This document shows positions 8,484 to 16,605 of a stretch of 64,000 nt of DNA, piece after piece. The position numbers were made by a program, and so were the translations under genes. The stretch is taken from positions 49,827 to 113,826 of the forward strand of contig CATLOT010000008.1 in assembly GCA_950054155.1 (NCBI GenBank), in the 5' to 3' direction. The notes beneath the pieces were generated by a model. It saw only the letters and a list, made by a program, of their open reading frames with translations. It was not told where the DNA came from and ran no database searches. Source of the stretch: an uncultured Bacteriovoracaceae bacterium. Lineage in GTDB: Bacteria > Bdellovibrionota > Bacteriovoracia > Bacteriovoracales > Bacteriovoracaceae. Position 1 is the stretch's first letter; each line of letters begins with the position of its first letter.

Positions 8484-9311
8484 ATGATGAAGAAAATGAC
8501 CTTTGCTTTTATGTTATCTTTTTCAGCTTTTGCTGGTCTCAATGATGCTGAATCCTTAGAACAAATTGCTTCCAACCACTGGCGCGTGACCTGTCTTGAT
8601 GGAACTCGTGAAACAGTGACCACTGAGCAGATTTTAAATAATGACGTTTGTGATCAATCCCCTCAATATGACAGTTGTGTAAGCGCGGCAACGAGTGCAC
8701 TTCCAGCCCACCAACATGATAGTCAATCGGAGATGGCCCGTATTATCAAGGCCTGTTCAAAAGGCTCAGAGGGTGCTGGTCAGTGTGTGAAGTTTAGTAC
8801 AGATAATCTTCCTGATTATAATCATGACTCTCTCAGTGAAATGATCTCCCTTATTGAAACATGTCGTGCGGTTGAAAGCATAAGTTCAGCCCTTTGTCTT
8901 AGGGTGACAGCAGAGGCGCTTCCTGATTACAACCACGACTCTCTCTCAGAAATGAAAAGACTTATCAGCTCCTGTGGCTCTGATTCAATGGGAATTGGTC
9001 AATGCGTACAGGGCTCACTAAATGGACTGCCTGAGTATAACTATGATTCTCTAAGCGAGATGGACACGATCGTTTCTAGTTGTCGTGACGCGAGAACAGT
9101 GGGCTCAGGGGAGTGTGTTGAGGTCGCTGTTGATGGCCTTCCTGACTACAACCACGATTCTCTTTCAGAGATGACAAAAATTACCAAGGCGTGTTCTCAA
9201 GGCGGAAGAGGAGTTGGAAAGTGTTTAAAAGGAGCTGTGGCAAGTCTTCCTGATTATCAACATGATTCACTCTCTGAAATGCTCTCTCTCATTGAAAACT
9301 GTAGCCGTTAA
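8484..9311 (+). CDS. Secreted six-repeat protein (DYNHDSLSEM repeats)
   Basis: The 275-residue product has an N-terminal signal peptide (MMKKMTFAFMLSFSAFA). Six copies of a roughly 38-40-residue unit follow, each ending in a form of LPDYNHDSLSEM and each bearing about two cysteines in fixed places, which suggests a disulfide-pinned solenoid or beads-on-string outside the cytoplasm. Copies 2, 3 and 5 keep DYNHDSLSEM exactly; copy 1 is the most diverged (AHQHDSQSEM). His, Asp, Ser and Glu recur at fixed sites, so metal binding is possible but not shown. I do not recognise the family. GGAG precedes the ATG. The MITE ends 19 bp upstream. Confidence 0.8.
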   Translation: MMKKMTFAFMLSFSAFAGLNDAESLEQIASNHWRVTCLDGTRETVTTEQILNNDVCDQSPQYDSCVSAATSALPAHQHDSQSEMARIIKACSKGSEGAGQCVKFSTDNLPDYNHDSLSEMISLIETCRAVESISSALCLRVTAEALPDYNHDSLSEMKRLISSCGSDSMGIGQCVQGSLNGLPEYNYDSLSEMDTIVSSCRDARTVGSGECVEVAVDGLPDYNHDSLSEMTKITKACSQGGRGVGKCLKGAVASLPDYQHDSLSEMLSLIENCSR

Positions 9312-10474
9312 TCACCATCGGTAATAACCGTAAAGTTCCTCTCTTTGGTTTCATTCGAAGAGAGGATTTCAAATTCAAGGCGGCCAATTTCAAGACCACT
9401 GGTCGTCTCAACTAAAACCCTCCACAGACCTGGCGTATAATTTTGCTTATAGGCATAGCCGCGAAAGCCTTTTTCTCTTCCCCCTAAAATACTTAAGGGG
9501 ATCTTATCGCTCGTCAACCAGTCGCCACTCTTATAAGTCTGCCAATGAACAAAGACCTGATCTTCAAAACCGCCTGGAGCAAAGATACGAGCGAAGAAAA
9601 AAACCTTATCGCCGGGGCGTGCGCTAAAGAGTTCATCCGAAGTGTGCCAAAAGCGCCACCAGGGTCTTTCGTGGTGAAGTTCATAGCGGGGATAGTCTTT
9701 GACAACCTTGTGATAGACACCGGCCGTTTCAAGAGAGAGTGGAACTGGCGGCATTAAATTGAGAAGCCTCATCACGAAGATAAAGAAAGCGAGACCGACG
9801 CCAGGAATAAGCCATGAACGTTTAAGGCTTGGCAGAGGGCATTTGATTTTAAGAAAGGCCCACAGAAAAAGAGCGAGTAAGAGCGCATAAATGGAAAGGC
9901 TCAAGATAAACATCAACGTCCCCACTTTGCCGCCAATTTGTGGAATATAAACTAAGCAAAAGGAAAGGAGAGAGAGGTTGATAAGGATACCCTTAATAAG
10001 GTGACCTAGTTTTTGAAAGGCGGGCAATTCATTGAGCAGAAGAAGGCTCACCATGAAGAGGAGAAAAATGAGACTTGTTGAGAGGCTCGCACTCTTAAAA
10101 TAAAAGAGCGTAAAAGCTGAAAGGAGTGCCCCCTGGCCGAAATGAAAAATCTCATCACGATAGGTGAGGATTAGAGTTTTGAGTTTTGAGGATGTCTCCG
10201 TAAGCTTAACTTCTTTTATTTCTAGGACAAAGGTGTAAAGAGAGATCACCAAATAGAAGGTGAGGGTGACAATATTGAGACCATCATCAACTCGACCTAA
10301 AGTGAAGACATCAAGGAGAAACCCTCCAAAGAAAAAGAGGGCAGGAGCAATATGCTCATATTGCTCGTAGAACTCTTTAATTTTTATAGTCTTATCAGAG
10401 TCGTTGAGAATCAAATTTAGAAACTGGTTCCAAGGGCCATTACGATTGCAACTGTCCAGGTCATGACCAACCAA
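9308..10474 (-). CDS. Multi-pass membrane protein with C-terminal DUF2914
   Basis: This is a 388-codon frame with about nine hydrophobic helices between residues 45 and 245, then a soluble C-terminal domain with the DUF2914 pattern: VFVHWQTYKSGDWLTSDKIP, then GGREKGFRGYAYK and PGLWRVLVETTSGLEIGRLEF. The function of DUF2914 is unknown; it is usually C-terminal in secreted or membrane proteins. The start is uncertain: TTG 10474 lacks a ribosome site, and TTG 10414 lies just after the stop of a small upstream ORF. Family resemblance begins at FYEQYEHIAPALFFFGGF (residue about 35). It overlaps the convergent repeat-protein gene by 4 bp. Confidence 0.75.
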   Translation of the reverse strand: MVGHDLDSCNRNGPWNQFLNLILNDSDKTIKIKEFYEQYEHIAPALFFFGGFLLDVFTLGRVDDGLNIVTLTFYLVISLYTFVLEIKEVKLTETSSKLKTLILTYRDEIFHFGQGALLSAFTLFYFKSASLSTSLIFLLFMVSLLLLNELPAFQKLGHLIKGILINLSLLSFCLVYIPQIGGKVGTLMFILSLSIYALLLALFLWAFLKIKCPLPSLKRSWLIPGVGLAFFIFVMRLLNLMPPVPLSLETAGVYHKVVKDYPRYELHHERPWWRFWHTSDELFSARPGDKVFFFARIFAPGGFEDQVFVHWQTYKSGDWLTSDKIPLSILGGREKGFRGYAYKQNYTPGLWRVLVETTSGLEIGRLEFEILSSNETKERNFTVITDGD

Positions 10475-10500
10475 AATACTATTTTAAACATGGTTTCCAT
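10417..10500 (-). other. Small hydrophobic ORF before the DUF2914 gene
   Basis: ATG 10500 (or 10491) opens a 24-27-codon frame coding one hydrophobic helix (MFKIVFWLVMTWTVAIVMAL). AAGGA lies 8 nt before the ATG at 10491, far better than any site of the larger gene. It ends at TAA 10417-10419, two bases before a TTG in the DUF2914 frame. It may be a coupling leader peptide, a separate microprotein, or the true N-terminus joined by a frameshift. Confidence 0.35.
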
Positions 10501-10638
10501 CCTTGTAGGTCTTAGTGCTCCCTCATAGAGCGGTCTTAGTATACCCAGAAAAATGGTCTAAGCGCTATAGTCTTTTGTCAGATTGATGTTAAACTATTTC
10601 TAGTTTCGTAATAATAAATAGTAATTAAGAAGGATTTT

Positions 10639-11121
10639 ATGAAAGCCATTAGTGTTCTCCTACTCAGTCTACTTTTTAGTGTCTCACTCTATGCCAAAGG
10701 TTCTTTAAAAGTACTTGTGAACCTCTCGCCGGCAGGGTCATTTGAAATCAAATCATCAAAGGTAAAAGGGAGTGTGAAGAAACAGGGAGACGCTTATGTC
10801 ACAAGTGGCCTTAGTGTCCGAGTAAAGAGCTTTGATACTGGATTGGAGCTAAGAGATAATCACCTCAAGGATAAGCTGGAAGCCAAGAAGCACAAGAAGA
10901 TTGAGATTCTTAAAGGAACGGCAAAAGGTGGCAAAGGTGTGGCCATTATCCAAGTTAAAGATATTCAAAAAAAGATAAGCTTTAGTTATTCTGTTAAAGG
11001 GAATCGAATGATGGTTAAGTTTCCTTTGAATCTAAAAGACTTTAAGTTCAGTGGGATTAAATACGCAGGTATTGGCGTAAAGGATACAGTTCAAGTAAGT
11101 GCCGATGTTCCAATTAAGTAG
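10639..11121 (+). CDS. YceI-family periplasmic lipocalin-like protein
   Basis: This 160-residue protein has a signal peptide (MKAISVLLLSLLFSVSLYA) and the YceI beta-barrel pattern: NLSPAGSFEIKSSKVKGSV near the start, then SFDTGLELRDNHLKDKLEAK in the middle. YceI proteins bind long isoprenoid or fatty chains in the periplasm. AAGGA lies 7 nt before the ATG, and the AT-rich leader contains a TTGATG and a TAATAAT about 17-20 bp apart as possible promoter. The monoheme lipoprotein gene starts inside its 3' end, so the two are co-expressed. Confidence 0.8.
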   Translation: MKAISVLLLSLLFSVSLYAKGSLKVLVNLSPAGSFEIKSSKVKGSVKKQGDAYVTSGLSVRVKSFDTGLELRDNHLKDKLEAKKHKKIEILKGTAKGGKGVAIIQVKDIQKKISFSYSVKGNRMMVKFPLNLKDFKFSGIKYAGIGVKDTVQVSADVPIK

Positions 11122-11479
11122 AAATTTAATTTTGGTCCTGTCCCTGGTGGGCTGTGGCCAATCATTTAACTCTAATACTAATGACTATAATCTTATAGCC
11201 TCAAGTTACTGTGCCGATCAGTCCAACACAGCCCTGTGCGATGCTAATGCTATCATTCAGCAAAACTGTGCCAATTGCCATTTTCATTCTGGCTGGGCAG
11301 CTTACGATACTGATGAGGAGTGGATTAATTCTGGAAATGGCCGTGTGGTTGCGGGCGATGCTGATGGTTCAACCCTCATAACTAAACTTCGAAACTATGG
11401 GGGCAATATGCCTGAAGGTGCTCCCCAAATTAGTAACGAAGATGCCGAAACCTTACGAGACTGGATTAACGGCCTTTAA
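11105..11479 (+). CDS. Monoheme cytochrome c-like lipoprotein
   Basis: The 124-residue product has a lipoprotein signal ending LSLVGC and one heme-attachment motif, CANCH, in QQNCANCHFHSGW. A later NMPEG supplies a plausible methionine heme ligand, and the C-terminal EDAETLRDWINGL is the usual final helix of class I cytochrome c domains. It is likely a membrane-anchored periplasmic electron carrier or a structural heme protein. I chose ATG 11105 over GTG 11099 because it sits directly before the signal peptide. It overlaps the yceI-like gene by 17 bp. A link between YceI-type proteins and cytochromes is known in other bacteria (cytochrome b561-YceI pairs). Confidence 0.78.
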   Translation: MFQLSRNLILVLSLVGCGQSFNSNTNDYNLIASSYCADQSNTALCDANAIIQQNCANCHFHSGWAAYDTDEEWINSGNGRVVAGDADGSTLITKLRNYGGNMPEGAPQISNEDAETLRDWINGL

Positions 11480-11492
11480 ATTCTATCCAAAA

Positions 11493-12575
11493 TTAGAAAG
11501 TGTAGAGGGCGCCTAGAGACCAGATGCTTGAGCTAAAGCGCTGAACCTTACCAAACTTTGTCGTGATACCCCATTTTTCAAAACGCCAATCCGCTTGAAG
11601 AAGAAGTCCGTAGGTAAAGATATCAGCGTCTTCAATAATATCCCCCTCAGCCGCTTCATATTCAGCTTGGCGAATAACGAAGGGGATATGAAGACCTATT
11701 GAAGCTTGCTTAGAGGCCGGCTTCCAAAGAAAGCTAGGGCCAAAGAAGAGAGCTGAAGAGCTGACGTCCTTTTGAAAATAAGTAAAGGGGTCATTAGGAT
11801 CATCATTTCCAATGGTCTGATTGGTAAGGGCATAGCAGCCACTGATATTCGTTTCCCAATAATCATTCTCATAGCGCCAGCCACCTCCAAGACAAGTGCC
11901 TTCACCAGTTGACTTGAGGGTGTACTCACCACCACTACTTCGGATCAGCTTCACTTCATCACGCCAAGAAACATAGGAGCTTTGAACGAACCAACTCGTG
12001 CGATACTTGACGGCCTTGAGGTGTTGTTCTCTTTTTTCGATTCTCTCTGTAATCGTTTCATAACTATCGTCTTCATAGTCACTCTCTTCGAGAATAGCGA
12101 CGTACATGAAGGAATTTTTTTTGAGAAGCTCATAGAGGTTAGGGCGTAGTGGGCGGTCATCTGCTAAGATGATTTGGGCCAGCGCTTCAGCTCTTCTGTG
12201 GTAGGCCTCAAGAAGTTTCTCTGGAATATCTTCATCGCCTTCATAGTCGCCACTTTTATAGGCTGCAATGATGGCGTGGTTCTTCGCTTTGTAGTGATTG
12301 AGAATGAGGCTTGTGTACATTTTCTCAGCTTCTTTCCAGCGGCCTAATTTTTCAAAGCTGTAGCCAGCAAGAAAGAGGGCACCAGAGGGGGTACGACCAT
12401 CATTTAGGTTAAAAGCGCGTGTTAAGACTTCGAGAGCGTCTTCATAATTTCCTCTTTTATAGGCGGCCTTAGCGGTTTCAAAGAGGCGCTTCTCACTCTT
12501 TGAAATTCGTAAAGGGGCTGCATAACTTAGTCCACTAAAGAAGAGGCACAGAATGAGGGAGAGTCTTAAAACCAT
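11493..12575 (-). CDS. TPR protein with C-terminal outer-membrane barrel-like region
   Basis: This protein of about 360 residues has a signal peptide (MVLRLSLILCLFFSGLSYA), then two or three TPR-like helix pairs (AYKRGNYEDALEVLTRAFNL, then SFEKLGRWKEAEKMYTSLIL) in residues 25-100. The second half is Trp/Tyr-rich amphipathic strands ending in LGALYTF, a typical barrel terminus with C-terminal Phe. It probably sits in the outer membrane with its TPRs in the periplasm. The start at 12575 overlaps the preceding gene by 10 bp (a longer TTG/ATG start at 12602 lacks support). It is last in the lspA operon. The family is unknown. Confidence 0.7.
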   Translation of the reverse strand: MVLRLSLILCLFFSGLSYAAPLRISKSEKRLFETAKAAYKRGNYEDALEVLTRAFNLNDGRTPSGALFLAGYSFEKLGRWKEAEKMYTSLILNHYKAKNHAIIAAYKSGDYEGDEDIPEKLLEAYHRRAEALAQIILADDRPLRPNLYELLKKNSFMYVAILEESDYEDDSYETITERIEKREQHLKAVKYRTSWFVQSSYVSWRDEVKLIRSSGGEYTLKSTGEGTCLGGGWRYENDYWETNISGCYALTNQTIGNDDPNDPFTYFQKDVSSSALFFGPSFLWKPASKQASIGLHIPFVIRQAEYEAAEGDIIEDADIFTYGLLLQADWRFEKWGITTKFGKVQRFSSSIWSLGALYTF

Positions 12576-13720
12576 AAGTGCACCTGTGTCGAGAGGTCCC
12601 AAGAATCATCGGCAACAGATGAATCACTATGGACGCGAGTATTGGTGAGGTCTGTTCTGAGCTCAATACTTTGATAGGGAAACCATTGAATACCTGGGCC
12701 CCAGCGCAAGCGCTTGGCCTCTTCATCAAGATTGGGTTTGAGGTATTCAATAGTGTTTAAAAGAAAGAGTCCCTTCTTAGCAAGGACATGGGTTTGCACG
12801 AGCCAATAGCGATTGGTACTGATCACACCACGTAAGGGCAAGTCTTCAGCCACTTGGCCAATTTCTCCAAGGACACTATTGCCTTTTCCAAAGCCAAGGC
12901 GACCGTGAAGGGCATAGGCCGTGGTTTTCTTAAAGTCAGACTCTGACATTTGTAGGGAAGCTCCCGGGCGGAATTGGGGAGTCCACGTGTATTCGGCAGT
13001 GGCCGCGAAACCCTTTTGGCGAACCTCAGCTTCTTCGGCCATATTTCCCACAAAGGCTTGAAGGCCAATATCCCAATCAGGGGTGGTGTAGTGAACGAGA
13101 AGCCCATGACTTTGATCATTCATGGTATTTGATGTTGTCACCCTACTAAAGGCCACATGATCGGGAATGCGAATGCCATAGATCTTATCCATAAGGCCTG
13201 CGTAAATTCCCCATGAAGTATTAATTCGATAACCAATATAGTGCTCACGAGAGCGGTAAGAGTCAGTATATTCTGGCGTGCCACTTCTGGGCTCGGGGGC
13301 ATAACCAAAGGTCGCTGAGACGATAAACTTGTCTCTATTGTCACTTGGGCCTAGGCGCAGGACGACGCTCGCATTGGCATCCATATGGATGAATTCACTT
13401 TCAGAAGAATCCTCTCCAATATTCTTTTTAAGGTTGAGGCCGCGATAGTCCATGGAGGGGCGAATCCAATCATTAAAAGCTTCGGTGTACATGAAGCCAC
13501 TCTTCTTTCCTCTCTTATCTAGAGTGTTTTCTTTAGAGTAGAAAGTATCACTGACAATGGAGGTAGCGGCGACAGCACGGCCATAGTCTGTGAGAGGACC
13601 ATTGCCAAAAGGATTGTAGTGGCAGGTTAAACAACTCGTGTATCCGTAACCAATGAAGTTGGGATAGGCCTCGAGACGAGGACTAAGGAGGATGATTATA
13701 AAAAGGATGAGTCTCATCAT
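12566..13720 (-). CDS. Heme-tagged outer-membrane beta-barrel protein
   Basis: The 384-residue product starts with a signal peptide and, right after cleavage, the segment YPNFIGYGYTSCLTCHYNPF, which holds a single CxxCH heme-attachment motif. The remainder (about 100-384) is a run of amphipathic strands with the C-terminal STQVHLWF end of outer-membrane barrels. The likely form is a porin with a periplasmic N-terminal heme plug, which would place a redox cofactor at the outer membrane. This recalls porin-cytochrome electron conduits, though with one heme only. The ATG overlaps the lspA stop (ATGA), so expression is coupled to lspA and to the following TPR-barrel gene. Confidence 0.75.
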   Translation of the reverse strand: MMRLILFIIILLSPRLEAYPNFIGYGYTSCLTCHYNPFGNGPLTDYGRAVAATSIVSDTFYSKENTLDKRGKKSGFMYTEAFNDWIRPSMDYRGLNLKKNIGEDSSESEFIHMDANASVVLRLGPSDNRDKFIVSATFGYAPEPRSGTPEYTDSYRSREHYIGYRINTSWGIYAGLMDKIYGIRIPDHVAFSRVTTSNTMNDQSHGLLVHYTTPDWDIGLQAFVGNMAEEAEVRQKGFAATAEYTWTPQFRPGASLQMSESDFKKTTAYALHGRLGFGKGNSVLGEIGQVAEDLPLRGVISTNRYWLVQTHVLAKKGLFLLNTIEYLKPNLDEEAKRLRWGPGIQWFPYQSIELRTDLTNTRVHSDSSVADDSWDLSTQVHLWF

Positions 13721-14565
13721 CTTTCTTTTTCTCCCTTAAGGGCCAGTCGAACTTGATCGGCTACTTTGGTGAGGTGTTGATAGTGATCACCTTCTCTTAA
13801 AACGAGGGGACTCGTTCTTCCTTTGAGAAGCTCCTCTACGTACTGTTCAAAAGCGTAGAAAGGTCCTGCCGTGCGATGGGAGAGGATGATGCCTCCCATA
13901 AATACAGCAATGCTAAAGAGAAGCGTTAAGGAGAGGTAGGAGAGGATAAAGAAACTCAGCGTACTATTGGCATGGTGAGGAAGCTTATCAAGAAGCATCT
14001 CGCGCCAAAAGGTCAAAGAGAAGAGGCCAAGAAAGAAAGCACTCAAAAGAACCGTGCTTGCCATCTTCGCAGCGAAGCGGATTTGCTCGCGCGGAAGAAT
14101 AAGATAGCGCCCCCTTTGATTTTCAGGATACCAAATAATCTTTTCATGAACGATGACATTATAGAGAATGAGAGCGGCGCCGATCCATTGAAAGGCGTCA
14201 GCAAGATTGAAGGTCACGCTCCATTCTCCAAGGGGGAGGGGGATGAAGTCTATGGAGCTGCCTCGCCAAACACGATCGGCAACATTGCCAAAGACCCCAC
14301 CCATAAGAAGACTAAGGCCAATTTTTAATTTACTTAATTGCTTGGGAAGGAAGGTTAAAAGCATGACATAGAAGAAAAAGAGGAAGCCGAAAATACAGAC
14401 CAGCCCCATGACCCTTAAGAGGGAGGGGAAGTCCTGTGCGAGGCCAAAAATAAAGCCTCGATTAAGGACCGATATTCCTTGGGCCATTCCCCACGCCTTT
14501 GTGCCCTGATCAAGGAGCAGACAAAGGGTGAAGAGAGTCAATCCATAGACTATTTGGCGATTCAC
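13717..14565 (-). CDS. lspA: Lipoprotein signal peptidase with C-terminal HAMP-like extension
   Basis: Residues 1-140 are signal peptidase II: LLLDQGTK at 17-24, GNVADR with catalytic D97, and FNLADA with catalytic D123. LspA removes signal peptides from prolipoproteins at the inner membrane. Normal LspA is about 160 residues; this one has 282. The extra part has two further membrane helices (about 165-188 and 204-226) and a cytoplasmic segment whose HRTAGPFYAFEQYVEELLKG matches the start of a HAMP linker domain. I see no second domain after it. GTG 14565 has AGGAG at good spacing; TTG 14568 is possible. It is first in an operon with two barrel genes and divergent from ctaA. Confidence 0.85.
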   Translation of the reverse strand: MNRQIVYGLTLFTLCLLLDQGTKAWGMAQGISVLNRGFIFGLAQDFPSLLRVMGLVCIFGFLFFFYVMLLTFLPKQLSKLKIGLSLLMGGVFGNVADRVWRGSSIDFIPLPLGEWSVTFNLADAFQWIGAALILYNVIVHEKIIWYPENQRGRYLILPREQIRFAAKMASTVLLSAFFLGLFSLTFWREMLLDKLPHHANSTLSFFILSYLSLTLLFSIAVFMGGIILSHRTAGPFYAFEQYVEELLKGRTSPLVLREGDHYQHLTKVADQVRLALKGEKER

Positions 14566-14670
14566 CAATTCTCCTCATGTAAAAAACGTATTTCGATTGT
14601 AAGGAATTTTATAAGAGAGCGTCAAAACTTTAGAGATGCCATTGTTCAATGAATTGAGTAGGATGGCCCT

Positions 14671-15594
14671 ATGAAAGGCCAAAATGGAACGCGAAATCTC
14701 ATTTACTTTAATGCAGCGCTAGCTCTTTTTATTATCCTCTGGGGGGCATGGGTGCGCCTCTCTGGAAGCGGGGCGGGATGTGGTGATCATTGGCCCCTGT
14801 GTCAAGGAGAAGTGATTCCAACGAGTGCCTCCTTAAAAACCATAATCGAATTCACCCATCGCCTTACAAGTGGTCTCTTTGGGATCACTGTTCTCATGCA
14901 GGTGTGGTGGGCAAGAAAAGAGTTTGGTCCCAAGCACCTCATGACCAAGGGAAGTCTTGTCTTTCTCTTTATCACAGTGGTTGAGGCCCTTCTTGGAGCG
15001 GTCCTTGTCAAAAAGGGCTTAGTTGAACAAGACGATAGTGTCCTGCGCGCGTGGGTCATTGGTGCCCACCTCGTCAATACACTCCTCCTGCTTGGGAGCC
15101 TGACTTGGTGTTGGTGCCTTCTTAAAATTGCACCAGTAGGAAAGAGGCTTAGGCTCAATGATCCTCTTTCAAAGAAAGAAAAACTTCTCAGCACCCTCGC
15201 CGTTTTTCTCTTTTTGATTGTGGGGGCCTTCGGTGCCATTGCCGCTCTTGGCAACACTCTCTTTCCAAGTGACAGCTTAGTTGCAGGACTTCAAAGTGAC
15301 TTTGATGAGAAGGCGCCCTTTCTCATTCGCCTGAGAATTTATCATCCCATCCTCGCTGTTCTTATGGTGAGTCTGTGGTTTGGCCTGTTGAGTGTTTGGA
15401 AGGAAAAAATCAAACCTACAGGATTAGCTCAGGGAACCATTGCTCTTTTGTATGGAGCTGTCGGCTTTGGCTTTTTAAATTGGATCCTGATGGCACCTAC
15501 TTGGGGTGCTCTCCTTCACCTTTTTATTGCTGATCTCTTGTGGATGCTTTTGCTAATCAATTTTTGGTTTCGCTGCTATCGACCTTATCTCTGA
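14671..15594 (+). CDS. ctaA: Heme A synthase (COX15/CtaA family)
   Basis: This 307-residue protein with about eight membrane helices belongs to the COX15/CtaA family, which oxidises the C8 methyl of heme O to make heme A for aa3-type oxidases. Visible marks are the GAWVRLSGSGAGCGDHWPLC extracellular loop with its cysteine pair, and four heme-ligand histidines: EFTHR, GAHLVN, IYHP and LLHLF. It implies that the organism makes a heme-A oxidase. No ctaB or oxidase gene is in the window. No Shine-Dalgarno is obvious; TAGGAT lies 6 nt before the ATG. Its 3' end overlaps the convergent pseudouridine synthase gene by 42 bp. Confidence 0.9.
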   Translation: MKGQNGTRNLIYFNAALALFIILWGAWVRLSGSGAGCGDHWPLCQGEVIPTSASLKTIIEFTHRLTSGLFGITVLMQVWWARKEFGPKHLMTKGSLVFLFITVVEALLGAVLVKKGLVEQDDSVLRAWVIGAHLVNTLLLLGSLTWCWCLLKIAPVGKRLRLNDPLSKKEKLLSTLAVFLFLIVGAFGAIAALGNTLFPSDSLVAGLQSDFDEKAPFLIRLRIYHPILAVLMVSLWFGLLSVWKEKIKPTGLAQGTIALLYGAVGFGFLNWILMAPTWGALLHLFIADLLWMLLLINFWFRCYRPYL

Positions 15595-16266
15595 CCAATT
15601 TTCTTTAAAGAGTTTTTCTCCAAGTAGGTCGAGGTCTGGGCTCAGAGGTGCTCGCACCTCGATAAGCTCATTGCGAGAGGGGTGGGGCAGTTTAAGGTAG
15701 TGAGCGTGAAGAAAGAGTCTCTCAAGAGCATAGAACTCACGAAAGAAGTCATTGATCTTTCCCTTACCGTAGCGGGTGTCACCCACTAAGTTTTTCATGT
15801 GGCGACTAAAGTGGCGTCTGATCTGATGCTTACGCCCTGTCTTAATCGTGACATCACAAAGAGTCGCGGGAAATTGGGGATGATCAAAATAGCCAAGAGG
15901 CACGAAGGAAGTGTAGCAGGGCTGTTTGATGCCTTTCTTATTGCGAAGGGAATTATCATAGTAGCCCGCCACAGGGAGGGCGCCGCTCGCGAGGCACAGA
16001 TATTTCTTTTGCACTTCATCGCTATGCCAGCGGTCTTTAAAAAAAGTGACCACCTTACTTTCAAGGGCAAAGAGGACAACACCCGACGTTTGGCGGTCTA
16101 AGCGGTGTACGGGATAGAGGTAGTGACCGGTTTGCTCTTTAAGAGCATTCATCAGGTCGATTTCCCCACGGGGACCACCCTTCCAGGGATGAACCATCAT
16201 AAAAGGCGGTTTGTTGACGATTAAGAGTTCACTATCCTCAAAGAGAATTTCAATAGGGGTGCTCAA
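15553..16266 (-). CDS. RluA-family pseudouridine synthase (TruC-like)
   Basis: This 237-residue enzyme has the RluA/TruC catalytic motif HRLDRQTSG with active-site D57, and KTGRKHQIRRHF further on. It isomerises uridine to pseudouridine in RNA. The small size without an S4 domain and the FxDxxLLIVNKP start fit TruC, which modifies position 65 of tRNA, but RluA-type targets are also possible. I chose TTG 16266: GGAGGT precedes it by 9 nt and its first bases overlap the barstar stop in TTGA. An in-frame TTG at 16293 lacks such support. It is likely co-translated with the barstar gene. Confidence 0.87.
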   Translation of the reverse strand: MSTPIEILFEDSELLIVNKPPFMMVHPWKGGPRGEIDLMNALKEQTGHYLYPVHRLDRQTSGVVLFALESKVVTFFKDRWHSDEVQKKYLCLASGALPVAGYYDNSLRNKKGIKQPCYTSFVPLGYFDHPQFPATLCDVTIKTGRKHQIRRHFSRHMKNLVGDTRYGKGKINDFFREFYALERLFLHAHYLKLPHPSRNELIEVRAPLSPDLDLLGEKLFKENWSEIRSIAAKPKID

Positions 16267-16538
16267 TTGAGAAGAACCTCCATCTCGGGACAAACATCAG
16301 TGAGGCCTTCAAAAATATCGCGAACGGCCTGGCGTTCTGGTCCAAAGATTTCAAGGAGGTGATTATAGTCATGGACCATCAAGCGGATATTAGGATTCAC
16401 ATAGCTTGTGAGGCATGACCACAGATCATCTAGAGTGCGGCCGTAGTAGTGAGGAAGGCCAAAGAGATCCCTCATCTGATCGTGGAATTCATCAATACTG
16501 CTGATGACGCTTGCGTCAAGGTAGAGTTCTTTTTTCAT
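16263..16538 (-). CDS. Barstar-family protein
   Basis: This 91-residue protein has the barstar (barnase inhibitor) pattern: an N-terminal strand, IDEFHDQMRDLFGLPHYYGR and then TLDDLWSCLTSY. Barstar blocks the RNase barnase by covering its active site with an acidic helix. No barnase-like gene is in the window, so this is an orphan whose target may be elsewhere, or it may have another partner. It precedes the pseudouridine synthase with a TTGA overlap, a pairing of two RNA-related activities. The start ATG at 16538 is directly preceded by GTG; the ribosome site is weak. Confidence 0.82.
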   Translation of the reverse strand: MKKELYLDASVISSIDEFHDQMRDLFGLPHYYGRTLDDLWSCLTSYVNPNIRLMVHDYNHLLEIFGPERQAVRDIFEGLTDVCPEMEVLLN

Positions 16539-16605
16539 CACTTTTGTTCTACTATTCTCACCAGACTTTTACCACTTGAACTCTTTAATAGAGGTGGACT
16601 TATCT

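Noticed and set aside
8484..9311. CRISPR-like periodic repeat in this stretch
   Set aside because: The periodicity is in the protein (about 115-120 bp units in frame) and the DNA copies differ mainly at third codon positions; it is a coding repeat.
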